NCBI GenBank assembly: GCA_024229495.1
Contig: JAAESJ010000067.1
Coordinates: forward strand, 1-45,171
Length of the DNA stretch: 45,171 nt
Source of the DNA: Verrucomicrobiaceae bacterium
GTDB lineage: Bacteria; Verrucomicrobiota; Verrucomicrobiia; Verrucomicrobiales; DEV007
Direction of reading: 5' to 3'
In this document: piece after piece, positions 36,168-44,707 of the stretch
How positions within the stretch are numbered: the stretch's first letter is position 1
Layout: every line of letters starts with the position of its first letter
The notes under the pieces: model-generated
What the model was told of the DNA's origin: nothing
What the model saw: only the letters and a program-made list of their open reading frames with translations
The model's database searches: none
Translations under genes and position numbers: made by a program

Positions 36168-37130
36168 TCAATAGATACCACAAGCCTCGCGAACCCTTTT
36201 TATTGTTGCGGCAGCTGATTCCCTTGCCCGTGAGGCTCCTTCCCTTGTTATTTCATCAACATATCCGGGGTCGGCAAGCAGTTCCTCGCGCCTTTTTCTC
36301 ATGGGTTCAAAATAATCCCAATAGGCTGAAAAAAGCCGTTTCTTGAAATCCCCGTAGCCAACACCGCCATTTTTGTAGTCATTCTCCATGGCTTCCACCT
36401 CAGCATTTGAGGCAACCAGCCGATACAGATCGATAATGATCGAGTCGGATGGATCTTTTGCCTCTTCCACAGGAGTGGAATCCGTGAGGATCGACATGAT
36501 TTTCTTTCGTGTTGCCTTTTCACTTCCGAAGAGTTCCAGAGTGTTACCATAGCTTTTGCTCATCTTCTTCCCGTCAAGGCCAGGGACTTTAGCGTATTCT
36601 TGGCGTATTCTTGGCTCGGGAATGGCAAGGACTTCTCCGTAGCGGTTGTTAAATTTCAACGCGATGTCACGGGTGACTTCAAGGTGTTGTTTTTGGTCTT
36701 CTCCGACGGGCACGATATTGCTGTCATAAATGAGGATGTCAGCGGCCATCAACACCGGGTATGCGAACAGCCCATGTGTGGCTTCATGACCCCGGGCGGT
36801 TTTATCCTTATATGAGTGGCATCGCTCCAGAAGACCCATCGGGGTGACAGTGCTTAAAAGCCAGGAGAGCTCAGTAACTTCGGGTACATCTGATTGGCGG
36901 AAAAATGTGGCTTTTGAGGGGTCCAGCCCACATGCAAGAAAATCAATGGCGACATTCCGCACGTTTTCACGCAATTCCTCCGGGGAATGAACAGTGGTCA
37001 GTGAATGGTAGTCAGCTATGAAATAGAATGCCTCACCTTCATCTTGCAGACGAATGGCAGGATCCATCATGCCGAAATAGTTGCCGACATGCAGTCGACC
37101 GCTGGGTTGGATTCCGGAAAGGATGCGCAT
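36168..37130 (-). CDS. trpS: Tryptophanyl-tRNA synthetase
   Basis: Class I synthetase charging tRNA-Trp, 320 residues. The HIGH-like motif lies in PSGRLHVGNYFG (9-20) and KMSKS at 189-193. YPVLMAADILIY and VPVGEDQKQHLE are typical of bacterial enzymes. It belongs to the run of same-strand genes from ruvA to the MoxR cluster, with no special coupling to neighbours (77 bp from the upstream gene). Confidence 0.96.
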   Translation of the reverse strand: MRILSGIQPSGRLHVGNYFGMMDPAIRLQDEGEAFYFIADYHSLTTVHSPEELRENVRNVAIDFLACGLDPSKATFFRQSDVPEVTELSWLLSTVTPMGLLERCHSYKDKTARGHEATHGLFAYPVLMAADILIYDSNIVPVGEDQKQHLEVTRDIALKFNNRYGEVLAIPEPRIRQEYAKVPGLDGKKMSKSYGNTLELFGSEKATRKKIMSILTDSTPVEEAKDPSDSIIIDLYRLVASNAEVEAMENDYKNGGVGYGDFKKRLFSAYWDYFEPMRKRREELLADPGYVDEITREGASRARESAAATIKRVREACGIY

Positions 37131-37207
37131 GGATTAATAAGTGTGTAATCATCCGGTTAGGCTTTCCGGTGTCAAGTTGGTGGTTTGGCAATTTATCAAG
37201 TTAAGTG

Positions 37208-38551
37208 CTATTGCGCGACACACGGGACAAGAATGGCATCGCGCATGCCATGAATGATTTTCTTGTCCGCTGGCACCAGGGTTGCCAGTATGCCAGAGAG
37301 CTTAACCTCGGGTTTTGAAGGATTTTTGCCAGTGAGGAAATAATAAGGCCTGATCAGTGCCCTTACCGGCATGTCACGGATTTCGCCTGTGGAATTATCC
37401 AAGAAAGGGTGGTTGAACACCCGTGCACGCTTGAATTCCTGCATGACCCAGGGTTGATGAGGAAAGTCCCCAACGGCCGTTGCTATTGCTTCTTGCCATT
37501 GATCAGCAGGCAAATCCTCACCGATTTTGATGCTGTGACTGCCCCACGCCAGCTCTGAGAAACCACTTACTTTAAGTACCAGTGACCTTTCTTTTTGCGA
37601 GAATTTCCCGAGTTGTTGCCATTCAGTGATACCCAATCGGGGCAATTCAGCGTGGTGAGGCACAGGTGCCGGGTCAAGAATCCAGCTGTAAGGGAAAACG
37701 TCGGCGAGGCGCTGCCGAAGGCTCTCCCGAAGTTGAGCCCCCCAGAATTCGCGTAATGGCCGCGACCAGAATAATGAAATCCACATCTTTTCCTCAAGGT
37801 AGGCCTTACAGGGTGGGGTTAGCTCAATTTTTCCCTCTGCGGCTGCTTGGAAAAGGTTATTTGCCGGCGGGATATTGTCACAATCGAAGAGTTCAAAAAA
37901 ACGGTATACTGAGCGGTTGCGAAGTGTGTAATCTTCGGCATCACAAACATGGAACAAATCATCTCCATAAAGATTATTGAGTTCTGTTGAGAACCACTTC
38001 ATTTCCGGCTTGTAGTCAGCGGATTCCTTGCTGATAACGATGTCTGCCCCATTGGGCAGAATTGAGGCAAATCCTTGAGCCATTCCGTTAACCCCGCCAA
38101 TGATGTTTGGTTCAAAAGTCGCGAACACCTTGTTGAGCCAGGCGGTCAGCCCAATACCTCCGGGAACACTATCGAGCTCGGTGATCGCAAAGCCATCTTC
38201 TCCCCAGATAAGGTCGGGACGGATGATTCTTGGGACTTCTTCCCGCAGCGAGGCATGCCTGCCGTGATTTACCAGAGGCGCCGGCTTCCCTGCATCAAGG
38301 TATTTGGCCAGCCAGCCCGGTGCTTTACCCTTTACGCTTTGGCGATAAAGGGTATTGGCTGCTGCTTGAAAGACTGACAACTGGTGGCCGAGCCGCTCGA
38401 GTTGATCCACAATTTTGCGCGAAAGGGCGAGAGGCTGTGGTGATAACAGCCATTGCTTTCCCGCCAACAGCCCTCCTTCGGGGATTGCTTTACGGAGCGT
38501 GTCGATACGTTCTTTAGCCGAGTTGGCTATGGCATCCTTGTTCTGGCTCAT
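37208..38551 (-). CDS. Unrecognised 447-residue protein, possible ATP-grasp-like fold
   Basis: A cytoplasmic protein with no signal or membrane helix. IRPDLIWGEDGFAITELDSV (from about residue 109) followed by PGGIGLTAWLN looks like the acidic/Gly-rich core of circularly permuted ATP-grasp or glutathionylspermidine-synthase-like proteins. WVMQEF and LVLKVSGF further on fit strands of that fold. This is a resemblance, not a confident family match. It sits between ruvA and trpS, 34 bp after ruvA. Substrate unknown. Confidence 0.65.
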   Translation of the reverse strand: MSQNKDAIANSAKERIDTLRKAIPEGGLLAGKQWLLSPQPLALSRKIVDQLERLGHQLSVFQAAANTLYRQSVKGKAPGWLAKYLDAGKPAPLVNHGRHASLREEVPRIIRPDLIWGEDGFAITELDSVPGGIGLTAWLNKVFATFEPNIIGGVNGMAQGFASILPNGADIVISKESADYKPEMKWFSTELNNLYGDDLFHVCDAEDYTLRNRSVYRFFELFDCDNIPPANNLFQAAAEGKIELTPPCKAYLEEKMWISLFWSRPLREFWGAQLRESLRQRLADVFPYSWILDPAPVPHHAELPRLGITEWQQLGKFSQKERSLVLKVSGFSELAWGSHSIKIGEDLPADQWQEAIATAVGDFPHQPWVMQEFKRARVFNHPFLDNSTGEIRDMPVRALIRPYYFLTGKNPSKPEVKLSGILATLVPADKKIIHGMRDAILVPCVAQ

Positions 38552-38585
38552 AGTGTGGCGTGTCGCAGGCGGGTTTTGCTTGCCG

Positions 38586-39191
38586 TTATTTTAATCCCCG
38601 CAGCGCAGCACGTATGAATTCATCAGCATCAGGTTGACCCTCGTGTTCGGTCGCAGCCTTCTGGATTGCCTTGGCCGCATCTGCTTGTTTGTAACCAAGA
38701 GAGATGAGTGCGAGGACCGCATCATTAACTGCCTTTGCGGGGCTCCCGGCGGTGTCGGTCTGGCTGGCCGCTGCCCAGGCCTCGGTAACTCCGATTTTAT
38801 CCTTGAGCTCGAGGACGATTCGTTCAGCGGTTTTTTTCCCGAGACCACTGATTGTTGAGAGTGCGGTGATATCTCCGCGAATCACGGCATCCTTGAACTC
38901 ACCGACAGCCATGGCACTGAGTATAGCGAGGCCCAATTTTGGACCGATGCCTGAGACGCGATCTATCAGTAAACGGAACAGGTCCCGTTCATCATGGGTT
39001 TGAAATCCGTATAGAGTTTGCTCCTGTTCGCGCACGTGCAGGTGAGTGAGGATACGAACATTTTTACCAACATCAGGCGTATTATCACTTGTCGACAAAG
39101 GCACCAGCACCTCATAACCAATACCTCCGATATTAAGGACCAGGCGGCCCGGAAGGGTTTCAACGATTTTACCATCAAGGAAAGTGATCAT
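38586..39191 (-). CDS. ruvA: Holliday junction DNA helicase subunit RuvA
   Basis: Tetrameric junction-binding partner of RuvB in branch migration, 201 residues. An N-terminal OB fold (ITFLDGKIVETLPGRLVLN) precedes two helix-hairpin-helix motifs (LIDRVSGIGPKLGLAILSA and ALSTISGLGKKTAERIVLEL) and a C-terminal RuvB-contacting domain ending FIRAALRG. ruvB and ruvC are not in the window. First gene of the minus-strand run. Confidence 0.96.
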   Translation of the reverse strand: MITFLDGKIVETLPGRLVLNIGGIGYEVLVPLSTSDNTPDVGKNVRILTHLHVREQEQTLYGFQTHDERDLFRLLIDRVSGIGPKLGLAILSAMAVGEFKDAVIRGDITALSTISGLGKKTAERIVLELKDKIGVTEAWAAASQTDTAGSPAKAVNDAVLALISLGYKQADAAKAIQKAATEHEGQPDADEFIRAALRGLK

Positions 39192-39295
39192 AAGGAGAAA
39201 TGGAGAGAGTTGATTTGACTTGGCAATCAGCTTTTGCAGTTTGTTGATAAAGGGATGATTGCTACAAGCCCGCCAGAGAATGATATTTCAAGCCG

Positions 39296-39940
39296 ATGAT
39301 GGGTTATAGGCATTGGGCAAACGTCATGTATTTATCTTTTCTGGCGATGTTGGGCTTATCAGCAGGTCTGGCGGGCCCGGATCACAGTATTTCAGATACC
39401 AAGGAGCCAGGAAAGCATCTGTTGCTTATTCAGCCCCGTAACTTGTCGGCAGGGGTATTCGTACTCCTTCCTGGGGCACGTGAGACGACTTATACGGCTG
39501 CATATCAGGGGACTATTGGATTGCGTAACTATCAACGCGATGAATTCAGGAAGGAGTTCCCTGGTGGCTGGAAGCAATTTCTCGCCAAGGGGAAAAAGGC
39601 TGCCTCAGATCACCTGAAAACCCTCAAACCCAAATATCAAAGGAATTCCAAGAAGGTGATAGAATACGCGCTCCTTGAATCAGATCATCCGCTTACGGCC
39701 ACCACGGTTATTGTTGATGAATTCCGTGATCTCTTTAAGGAAACCCTTGGCGATCAGCTGCTTATTGTCATTCCGGATCGGTTTACCGTTTATGTTTTTC
39801 CTAAGCTGGCCAGCACCATTGGAGAGCATCAGAGGAAATTCATGCAATTATTTGGGGATGCTGTTTATCCGGCGAGTAGCGAGATTTTTGAACTTACCGG
39901 CAAAGGTTTACGGGCGTTCGGGAGCTTTAAGGAGGATTAA
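39296..39940 (+). CDS. Secreted hypothetical protein
   Basis: A 214-residue protein with an N-terminal signal peptide (about residues 8-26, cleavage near LSAGLA-GP) and a mixed alpha/beta mature part. Two ATGs in tandem start the gene. DQLLIVIPDRFTVYVFPKLA and the surrounding segment resemble a compact periplasmic domain, but I recognise no family or catalytic motif. It is divergent from ruvA across about 100 bp, with no nearby functional partner. Confidence 0.75.
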   Translation: MMGYRHWANVMYLSFLAMLGLSAGLAGPDHSISDTKEPGKHLLLIQPRNLSAGVFVLLPGARETTYTAAYQGTIGLRNYQRDEFRKEFPGGWKQFLAKGKKAASDHLKTLKPKYQRNSKKVIEYALLESDHPLTATTVIVDEFRDLFKETLGDQLLIVIPDRFTVYVFPKLASTIGEHQRKFMQLFGDAVYPASSEIFELTGKGLRAFGSFKED

Positions 39941-40096
39941 ATATTAAAAAACAGGTTTTTTATTTCGCTATAATCACCAATTAATGTTATGGTAATTATA
40001 TAAAACTGGTCTCACGACGTATTTTGGTTATATAAATGGTCATTGGTGACTGAATTCCGTGGTAATGTGACGCGTCTGTGATACAGTTGATCATCT
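39941..40096 (+). promoter_or_regulatory. AT-rich intergenic stretch, probable promoter region
   Basis: The 156 bp before the next gene are markedly AT-rich, with TATAAT at 39969-39974 and further TATATAAA-like sequences near 39998 and 40030. No good -35 partner at standard spacing stands out, so the exact promoter is not assigned. Confidence 0.3.
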
Positions 40097-40399
40097 ATGG
40101 CTACAACACGCAGAACCCGGTTTTCCCGGAGAATTCCCGATCACGTAACAGATGAACTGGTGGTAGTTCTTCAAGACAGTGAGACTTATATGTTCAATGA
40201 TCTTTTTGAGCGCGTATACGAGAATCTTAAGGAGAAGAATGCGGTAAGTGGCGGCGAAGAAATGCTCCGCTTGCGCGCTTATGAAAAACTCCAGAACCTT
40301 GTGACTCGCGGTCTTGTTGAAAAGAAGGGCAAGACTTACAAAGGGCTTGAGGGTATTGAGCAGGCATCCAGTGCCTATGCTGCAGCCCAGCAATCCTAG
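40097..40399 (+). CDS. Small basic protein, possibly winged-helix
   Basis: A 100-residue protein with a basic N-terminus (TTRRTRFSRRIP) and a helical middle. LRAYEKLQNLVTRGLVEKKG followed by KTYKGL has the look of a recognition helix and wing. The tail is Ala/Ser-rich. A DNA-binding role is an inference only. It is a single-gene unit: an AT-rich leader precedes it and a strong terminator follows 49 bases after its stop. Confidence 0.7.
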   Translation: MATTRRTRFSRRIPDHVTDELVVVLQDSETYMFNDLFERVYENLKEKNAVSGGEEMLRLRAYEKLQNLVTRGLVEKKGKTYKGLEGIEQASSAYAAAQQS

Positions 40400-40448
40400 A
40401 TTGCGCATTATACGCCCCTCTATTCATCAAAAGTTTAGACACCTCCAG

Positions 40449-40480
40449 CAGGGTCGCCTTAGGGCGACCCTGTTTGTTTG
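40449..40480 (+). terminator. Rho-independent terminator
   Basis: A perfect 10-bp GC-rich stem, CAGGGTCGCC paired with GGCGACCCTG, around a TTAG loop and followed by TTTGTTTG. It ends the small basic protein gene. Confidence 0.9.
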
Positions 40481-40606
40481 ACGGGCAGAATCTAAATCCA
40501 GGCGATTCGAGCGATGATAGCATTGTCTTTGCTGATCCGTCCAACCTAGGTTTGAGCTTGAAGAATATTCTGAAATCATTGAGCTTGTCGGTAACCCGGC
40601 CAACAA

Positions 40607-40984
40607 ATGCTTGAGCAATATTTTCCCGTACTTCTGCAATTAATGATCGCGACGGGGTTTGCGGTCACGACCTTGCTGCTCAGCGTGCTGCTTGGAAAGA
40701 GTGCACGCCGCAATGAGATGAAGGATTCGCCATATGAGTGTGGCATGCTTCCACTTGGCCAGTCGCAGCCGCGTTTCAGCGTGAAATTTTACCTGGTCGC
40801 GATGCTGTTCGTCATTTTTGACATTGAGGTGGTGTTTATGTATCCGTGGGCCTTAACGTTCAGTGATTTTGTTGGCAACGGATACGGCGCCATGGTGTTC
40901 TGGAGCATGTCAGGGTTTGTCGGGATTTTGCTTGTGGCATACCTGTATGCTCTGAAGAAAGGGGCACTTAGCTGGAAATCCTGA
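40607..40984 (+). CDS. nuoA: NADH-quinone oxidoreductase subunit A, isolated gene
   Basis: Small membrane subunit of respiratory complex I, 125 residues with three helices (about 8-28, 62-84 and 94-116). The signature between helices 1 and 2, SPYECGMLPLG, is followed by RFSVKFYLVAMLFVIFDIEV, which includes the conserved acidic residues. nuoA is normally first of a nuo operon. Here a terminator precedes it and a convergent aminotransferase follows, so the other subunits must be elsewhere. It may also be an additional copy. Confidence 0.93.
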   Translation: MLEQYFPVLLQLMIATGFAVTTLLLSVLLGKSARRNEMKDSPYECGMLPLGQSQPRFSVKFYLVAMLFVIFDIEVVFMYPWALTFSDFVGNGYGAMVFWSMSGFVGILLVAYLYALKKGALSWKS

Positions 40985-41285
40985 TTGCGGCAATGCCGTG
41001 GCTGTTGATCAACTAAGGAGCGGAAGGATTGCGGAAAATAACATGCGAAAGGCATCGCGCATGGGTTCCACGAGAAAAGGATTAAATGCCCAACCTGCTC
41101 AGAAGAGACTGGGTGATATTGATTGCCTTGAAACAAAGTCCTCGATTACCCCTGAGGGAGCAATTCGGGTCAGGCGGGGAGGCGGGTTTTGGGCTTTAGC
41201 GGATAAGTGTTATCGAGAAAGGAGATGGAAATCCGCGATATAGAAAGCCGTCAATTGCTGACAGGCACAGGATAGATGTTGCCCG
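40985..41285. other. Intergenic region between convergent genes, 301 bp, no gene seen
   Basis: It holds a 10-bp palindrome, GTTGATCAAC (41004-41013). The open frame crossing it (40998-41243) has an atypical Arg/Gly-rich composition, no family resemblance and a GTG start, and was not called. No convincing terminator was found. Confidence 0.5.
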
Positions 41286-42452
41286 CTAGTGCGCCTTGCA
41301 GAATTCCTCGAAACGATCAAGGCCTTCCTTGATGATATCCAAACTGGTAGCATAGCTAAGGCGGATGCTGTGATCATGCCCAAATGCGACACCTGGCACT
41401 GTGGCAACATGCATGCGGCTAAGTAGTTTCTCGGCAAAGTTCAGAGATTTAATGCCGGTTTGCTCAATATTCACTAGGAAGTAGAAAGCTCCTTTTGGTT
41501 CAATCGTTGAGACATTGCTGATGGATTGAAGGCGCCCGAGCATATATTGGCGTCGCATATCATATTCAGCGACCATATCGTGTATTTCCGTGTTCTCTCC
41601 AGAGAGAGCTGCAAGGGCTCCGAATTGGGCAAACGTTGTTGGGTTGGAGGTAGTGTGGCTTTGTATGGTGTCGATGGCATCCGCGATTTCCTGAGGCGCC
41701 GCGGTATATCCCAAGCGCCACCCGGTCATAGAATAAGCTTTTGAGAACCCGTTAATGGTAATTGTAAGGTTGCGAATTTCATCACTGAGAGATCCCATGC
41801 TGTGATGCTCGACGCCGTCATAGGTGATCTTCTCGTAAATCTCGTCAGAGAGAATCAGGATGTCCTCGGAAGCGGCGACTTCACCAATTGCCGTTAATTC
41901 CTCCTTGGTATAGACAGCGCCCGTGGGGTTGTTGGGAGAATTGACAATAACCATTTTGGTTGATCCACTCATGGCGTTATCGAATTCTTCAGGGGTCATC
42001 TTCCACCCATTTTCCTGTTTGGTCTCGACAAAGACCGGTTCGGCACCTATTGACCTGACCATTTCCGGGTAGCTGGTCCAGTAGGGCGAGGGGATAATAA
42101 CCTCATCTCCAGCATCACAGCAAGCCATGATCGCGTTGAAGCACGAGTGCTTAGCCCCGGAATTGACCACGATCTGCTCCGGTTCGTAGTTAATGTGGTT
42201 TTCTTCGCGCAGCTTCTTGGCGATGCCCTTGCGCAAGGCGGCGACGCCCGCGACAGCAGTGTATTTGGTTTGCCCGTCCTGCAAAGCTTCAATGGCAGCA
42301 TCCTTAATATACTGTGGCGTGTCGAAATCAGGTTCGCCTGCACCAAAGCTACAAACATCAATGCCTTCCTCTCGCATTGCTTTCGCTTGGCTGGTTATCG
42401 ATAAGGTAAGTGAAGGGCTGAGATCAGCGATGGTTTCGGCTACAAATTCCAT
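41286..42452 (-). CDS. PLP-dependent aspartate aminotransferase (class I, Thermus-type)
   Basis: Transfers amino groups between aspartate (and possibly prephenate or aromatic acids) and 2-oxoglutarate. It has 388 residues from the ATG at 42452 (MEFVAETIADLSPS). FGAGEPDFDTP (36-46), SPNNPTGAVY with the PLP-contacting Asn, SDEIYEKITYDG and the Schiff-base Lys238 in NGFSKAYSMTGWRLGY are all present. The frame extends 25 codons upstream through the terminator hairpin and was trimmed. Exact substrate range is open. Confidence 0.93.
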   Translation of the reverse strand: MEFVAETIADLSPSLTLSITSQAKAMREEGIDVCSFGAGEPDFDTPQYIKDAAIEALQDGQTKYTAVAGVAALRKGIAKKLREENHINYEPEQIVVNSGAKHSCFNAIMACCDAGDEVIIPSPYWTSYPEMVRSIGAEPVFVETKQENGWKMTPEEFDNAMSGSTKMVIVNSPNNPTGAVYTKEELTAIGEVAASEDILILSDEIYEKITYDGVEHHSMGSLSDEIRNLTITINGFSKAYSMTGWRLGYTAAPQEIADAIDTIQSHTTSNPTTFAQFGALAALSGENTEIHDMVAEYDMRRQYMLGRLQSISNVSTIEPKGAFYFLVNIEQTGIKSLNFAEKLLSRMHVATVPGVAFGHDHSIRLSYATSLDIIKEGLDRFEEFCKAH

Positions 42453-42507
42453 TTCTTTTGGATGAGTGAATATTTTTCTGATGTGGAAGACGGAGACAAG
42501 CTTTGAT

Positions 42508-42537
42508 AAAAAAAGGCTTCCGCACACGCGGAAGCCT
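42508..42537 (-). terminator. Rho-independent terminator after purT
   Basis: A 10-bp stem AGGCTTCCGC/GCGGAAGCCT with a 4-base loop. A run of seven A on the plus-strand left side gives a T-run on the minus strand. It lies about 100 bases after the purT stop and before the aminotransferase start. Confidence 0.9.
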
Positions 42538-42635
42538 CTTGGCTTAAAATAGACTGTCAGACTGCCGCGAAGGCGAGTGCGTTCTGCTTTAGCCCATCAT
42601 CGGTGAGATTCAAGGACAAATGCCCAATAATAGAA

Positions 42636-43817
42636 TTAAAGTGAAACTGTCACAGCGGAACTGGCGGCTTTAGCCTTGTTGCGGGCTTCCTCAATGGAGT
42701 TCCCTCTTGCTACAGCTACTCCCATGCGGCGTTTCCCGGAAACGGCTGGCTTGCCAAAGAGGCGCAACTGCGTGTCCGGTTGCTGGAGAGCATGATCCAA
42801 GCCACCGAATACCACGTTCTCCGAGTTCCCCTCAACGAGAATCACACTCGAGGCACTTGGGCCATGTTGATGGATGTTGGGCACAGGAAGGCCAAGGATT
42901 GCGCGTGCGTGAAGTGCAAATTGTGACAGGTCCTGAGAGATCAATGTGACAAGGCCGGTATCGTGAGGACGTGGAGAAACCTCGCTGAAGATGACCTCAT
43001 CATCCTTGATAAACAGCTCAACTCCAAAGATTCCCCTGCCGCCTAATCCTCCGGTGATTGCCTCTGCAACCTTCCTGGATTCGGCTTGTGCGGCTGCACT
43101 CATTGGCTGAGGCTGCCAGCTCTCCCGGTAGTCTCCGTCAGTTTGGATATGGCCAATGGGCTCACAAAAAGAGGTGCCGCCTGCATGCCTGACGGTGAGC
43201 TGGGTAATTTCGTAATCAAAATCAACGAAGCCCTCGACAATGACCTTGCCGGCACCAGCACGTCCGCCCTCCTGGGCATATTGCCAGGCTCGGTCGATAT
43301 CTTCATTGCTTTTCACCGTGCTTTGCCCCTTGCCGGATGAACTCATGATCGGCTTTATAACGCAAGGGATGCCAACTTCGGCCACGGCGTCCCTGAATTC
43401 CTGTTCCGTGGAGGCAAAGCGGTAGGGTGATGTTTTCAGTCCGAGTTCCTCAGCGGCGAGACACCTTATACCCTCGCGGTTCATGGTGAGTTTTGTTGCT
43501 CGCGCGGTTGGGATAACGTTAAATCCCTCTTCTTCGAGTTCGACGAGGGTCTCTGTTGCTATTGCTTCAACTTCAGGAACAATCAGGTCGGGCTTCTCCA
43601 GTTCTATAATTTTTCGCAGAGCGGCGCCATCAAGCATGTCAATGGCATGCGAGCGGTGGGCGACTTGCATTGCAGGAGCTTTTTCATAGCGATCAATGGC
43701 AATGACCTCGCAACCCAGGCGTTGCAACTCGATGACAACTTCTTTGCCCAACTCGCCGGAGCCGCAGAGCGCAACTTTGGTGGACTTTGATGCTAGTGGA
43801 GTGCCGATGGACGTCAT
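42636..43817 (-). CDS. purT: Formate-dependent phosphoribosylglycinamide formyltransferase
   Basis: ATP-grasp enzyme of purine synthesis that formylates GAR using formate and ATP, replacing the folate-dependent PurN reaction. It has 393 residues: N-terminal Rossmann-like part with GSGELGKEV (19-27), [14 protein letters not shown] (155-168) as ATP-grasp phosphate loop, and [10 protein letters not shown] further on. Close to the family length. ATG at 43817. It has its own terminator, so it is probably monocistronic. Confidence 0.95.
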   Translation of the reverse strand: MTSIGTPLASKSTKVALCGSGELGKEVVIELQRLGCEVIAIDRYEKAPAMQVAHRSHAIDMLDGAALRKIIELEKPDLIVPEVEAIATETLVELEEEGFNVIPTARATKLTMNREGIRCLAAEELGLKTSPYRFASTEQEFRDAVAEVGIPCVIKPIMSSSGKGQSTVKSNEDIDRAWQYAQEGGRAGAGKVIVEGFVDFDYEITQLTVRHAGGTSFCEPIGHIQTDGDYRESWQPQPMSAAAQAESRKVAEAITGGLGGRGIFGVELFIKDDEVIFSEVSPRPHDTGLVTLISQDLSQFALHARAILGLPVPNIHQHGPSASSVILVEGNSENVVFGGLDHALQQPDTQLRLFGKPAVSGKRRMGVAVARGNSIEEARNKAKAASSAVTVSL

Positions 43818-43937
43818 GACAGGATAATAGAGAAGTTTAAGGTTTCAGGATATTAACGTTAACCGTTTAAGACTGCACCGCATTTTGTGATGTAAATATT
43901 CCGCGATTGGGGCGATGAGCAAAAAGTCCGGGTTCCC

Positions 43938-44579
43938 TTATTGCTGCTTGGATCCGATGCGCTTGATTTCAATCTTACGGAAATGAACAGGGGAGGAATG
44001 GTTTTGCAGACCGATGAAACCTTCATTGTTCTGCAGGCCCGTGACGCGTGGATTTTTCTGCGCCAGAACGGCCAGGTCTCCGCTGACAACGTGCTTGTCG
44101 TTCACCCATACGTCACAGTTGGAACCGATGCAGCGGACACGGATTGTCTGCCATTCCCCTGCTTTTTTCGTGGCGCGTATTGAGGGAGCCTGGACGGCAT
44201 AGATTGATCCGGTAAATTGATTGGGCTTGAGGTTTTTCCATTTGTCCCCGTAATCATCAAGAACCTGAATCTCGAGTCCGGCGATCCAGGGGGCTCCTTG
44301 TTTGGGTGCCCTGATAAAAATTCCACTATTGCCGTCTTTTGGAATCTTGAATTGCAGGCGCAGTTCAAAGTCGGTGTATTTTTCCTTGGTGGCAATCCAA
44401 CTGGATCCGGGCTCTCCGGTACAGGAAAGTATTTCATCTTTGACTTTCCAATTCTTGGTTGGACCGCCGACGCCCTCCCATCCCTCGAGGTTCTTGCCAT
44501 TAAAGAGAGGGTAAAACTCCGGTTCTTTTCCGTTTAGTTGAGCGATGGAAATGATAATTCCAAGAAGAATAAGTTTCAC
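43938..44579 (-). CDS. Secreted DUF1080 (3-keto-disaccharide hydrolase domain) protein
   Basis: A 213-residue protein with a short signal peptide (GTG start, MKLILLGIIISIAQLNG) and a single DUF1080 concanavalin-like jelly-roll domain (about 20-208): FYPLFNGKNLEGWEG, GNSGIFIRAP, LEIQVLDDYGD, GEWQTIRVRC and IGLQNHSSPVHFRKIEIK. Members act on 3-keto sugars or glycosides and are greatly expanded in Planctomycetes and Verrucomicrobiota. Substrate unknown. It sits between two terminators and so has its own promoter. Confidence 0.88.
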   Translation of the reverse strand: MKLILLGIIISIAQLNGKEPEFYPLFNGKNLEGWEGVGGPTKNWKVKDEILSCTGEPGSSWIATKEKYTDFELRLQFKIPKDGNSGIFIRAPKQGAPWIAGLEIQVLDDYGDKWKNLKPNQFTGSIYAVQAPSIRATKKAGEWQTIRVRCIGSNCDVWVNDKHVVSGDLAVLAQKNPRVTGLQNNEGFIGLQNHSSPVHFRKIEIKRIGSKQQ

Positions 44580-44647
44580 TTTGTGATCTTAACCCGGCAT
44601 CGACCTAGGGCAATGCAAAACGACGCTTCGAACATCGCTTGATTAGC

Positions 44648-44678
44648 AAAAAAGGCCGCTGATCTCAGCGGCCTTTTT
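44648..44678 (-). terminator. Terminator after recA, bidirectional in structure
   Basis: GGCCGCTGA (44654-44662) and TCAGCGGCC (44665-44673) form a tight stem flanked by six A and five T, so it can work on either strand. On the minus strand it ends recA 30 bases after its stop codon. Confidence 0.9.
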
Positions 44679-44707
44679 CATCGTCAACTTTGGTTTTTGT
44701 CTTTAAC

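Noticed and set aside
40998-41243. 81-codon plus-strand frame after nuoA
   Set aside because: Weak GTG start, odd composition and no domain; treated as intergenic.
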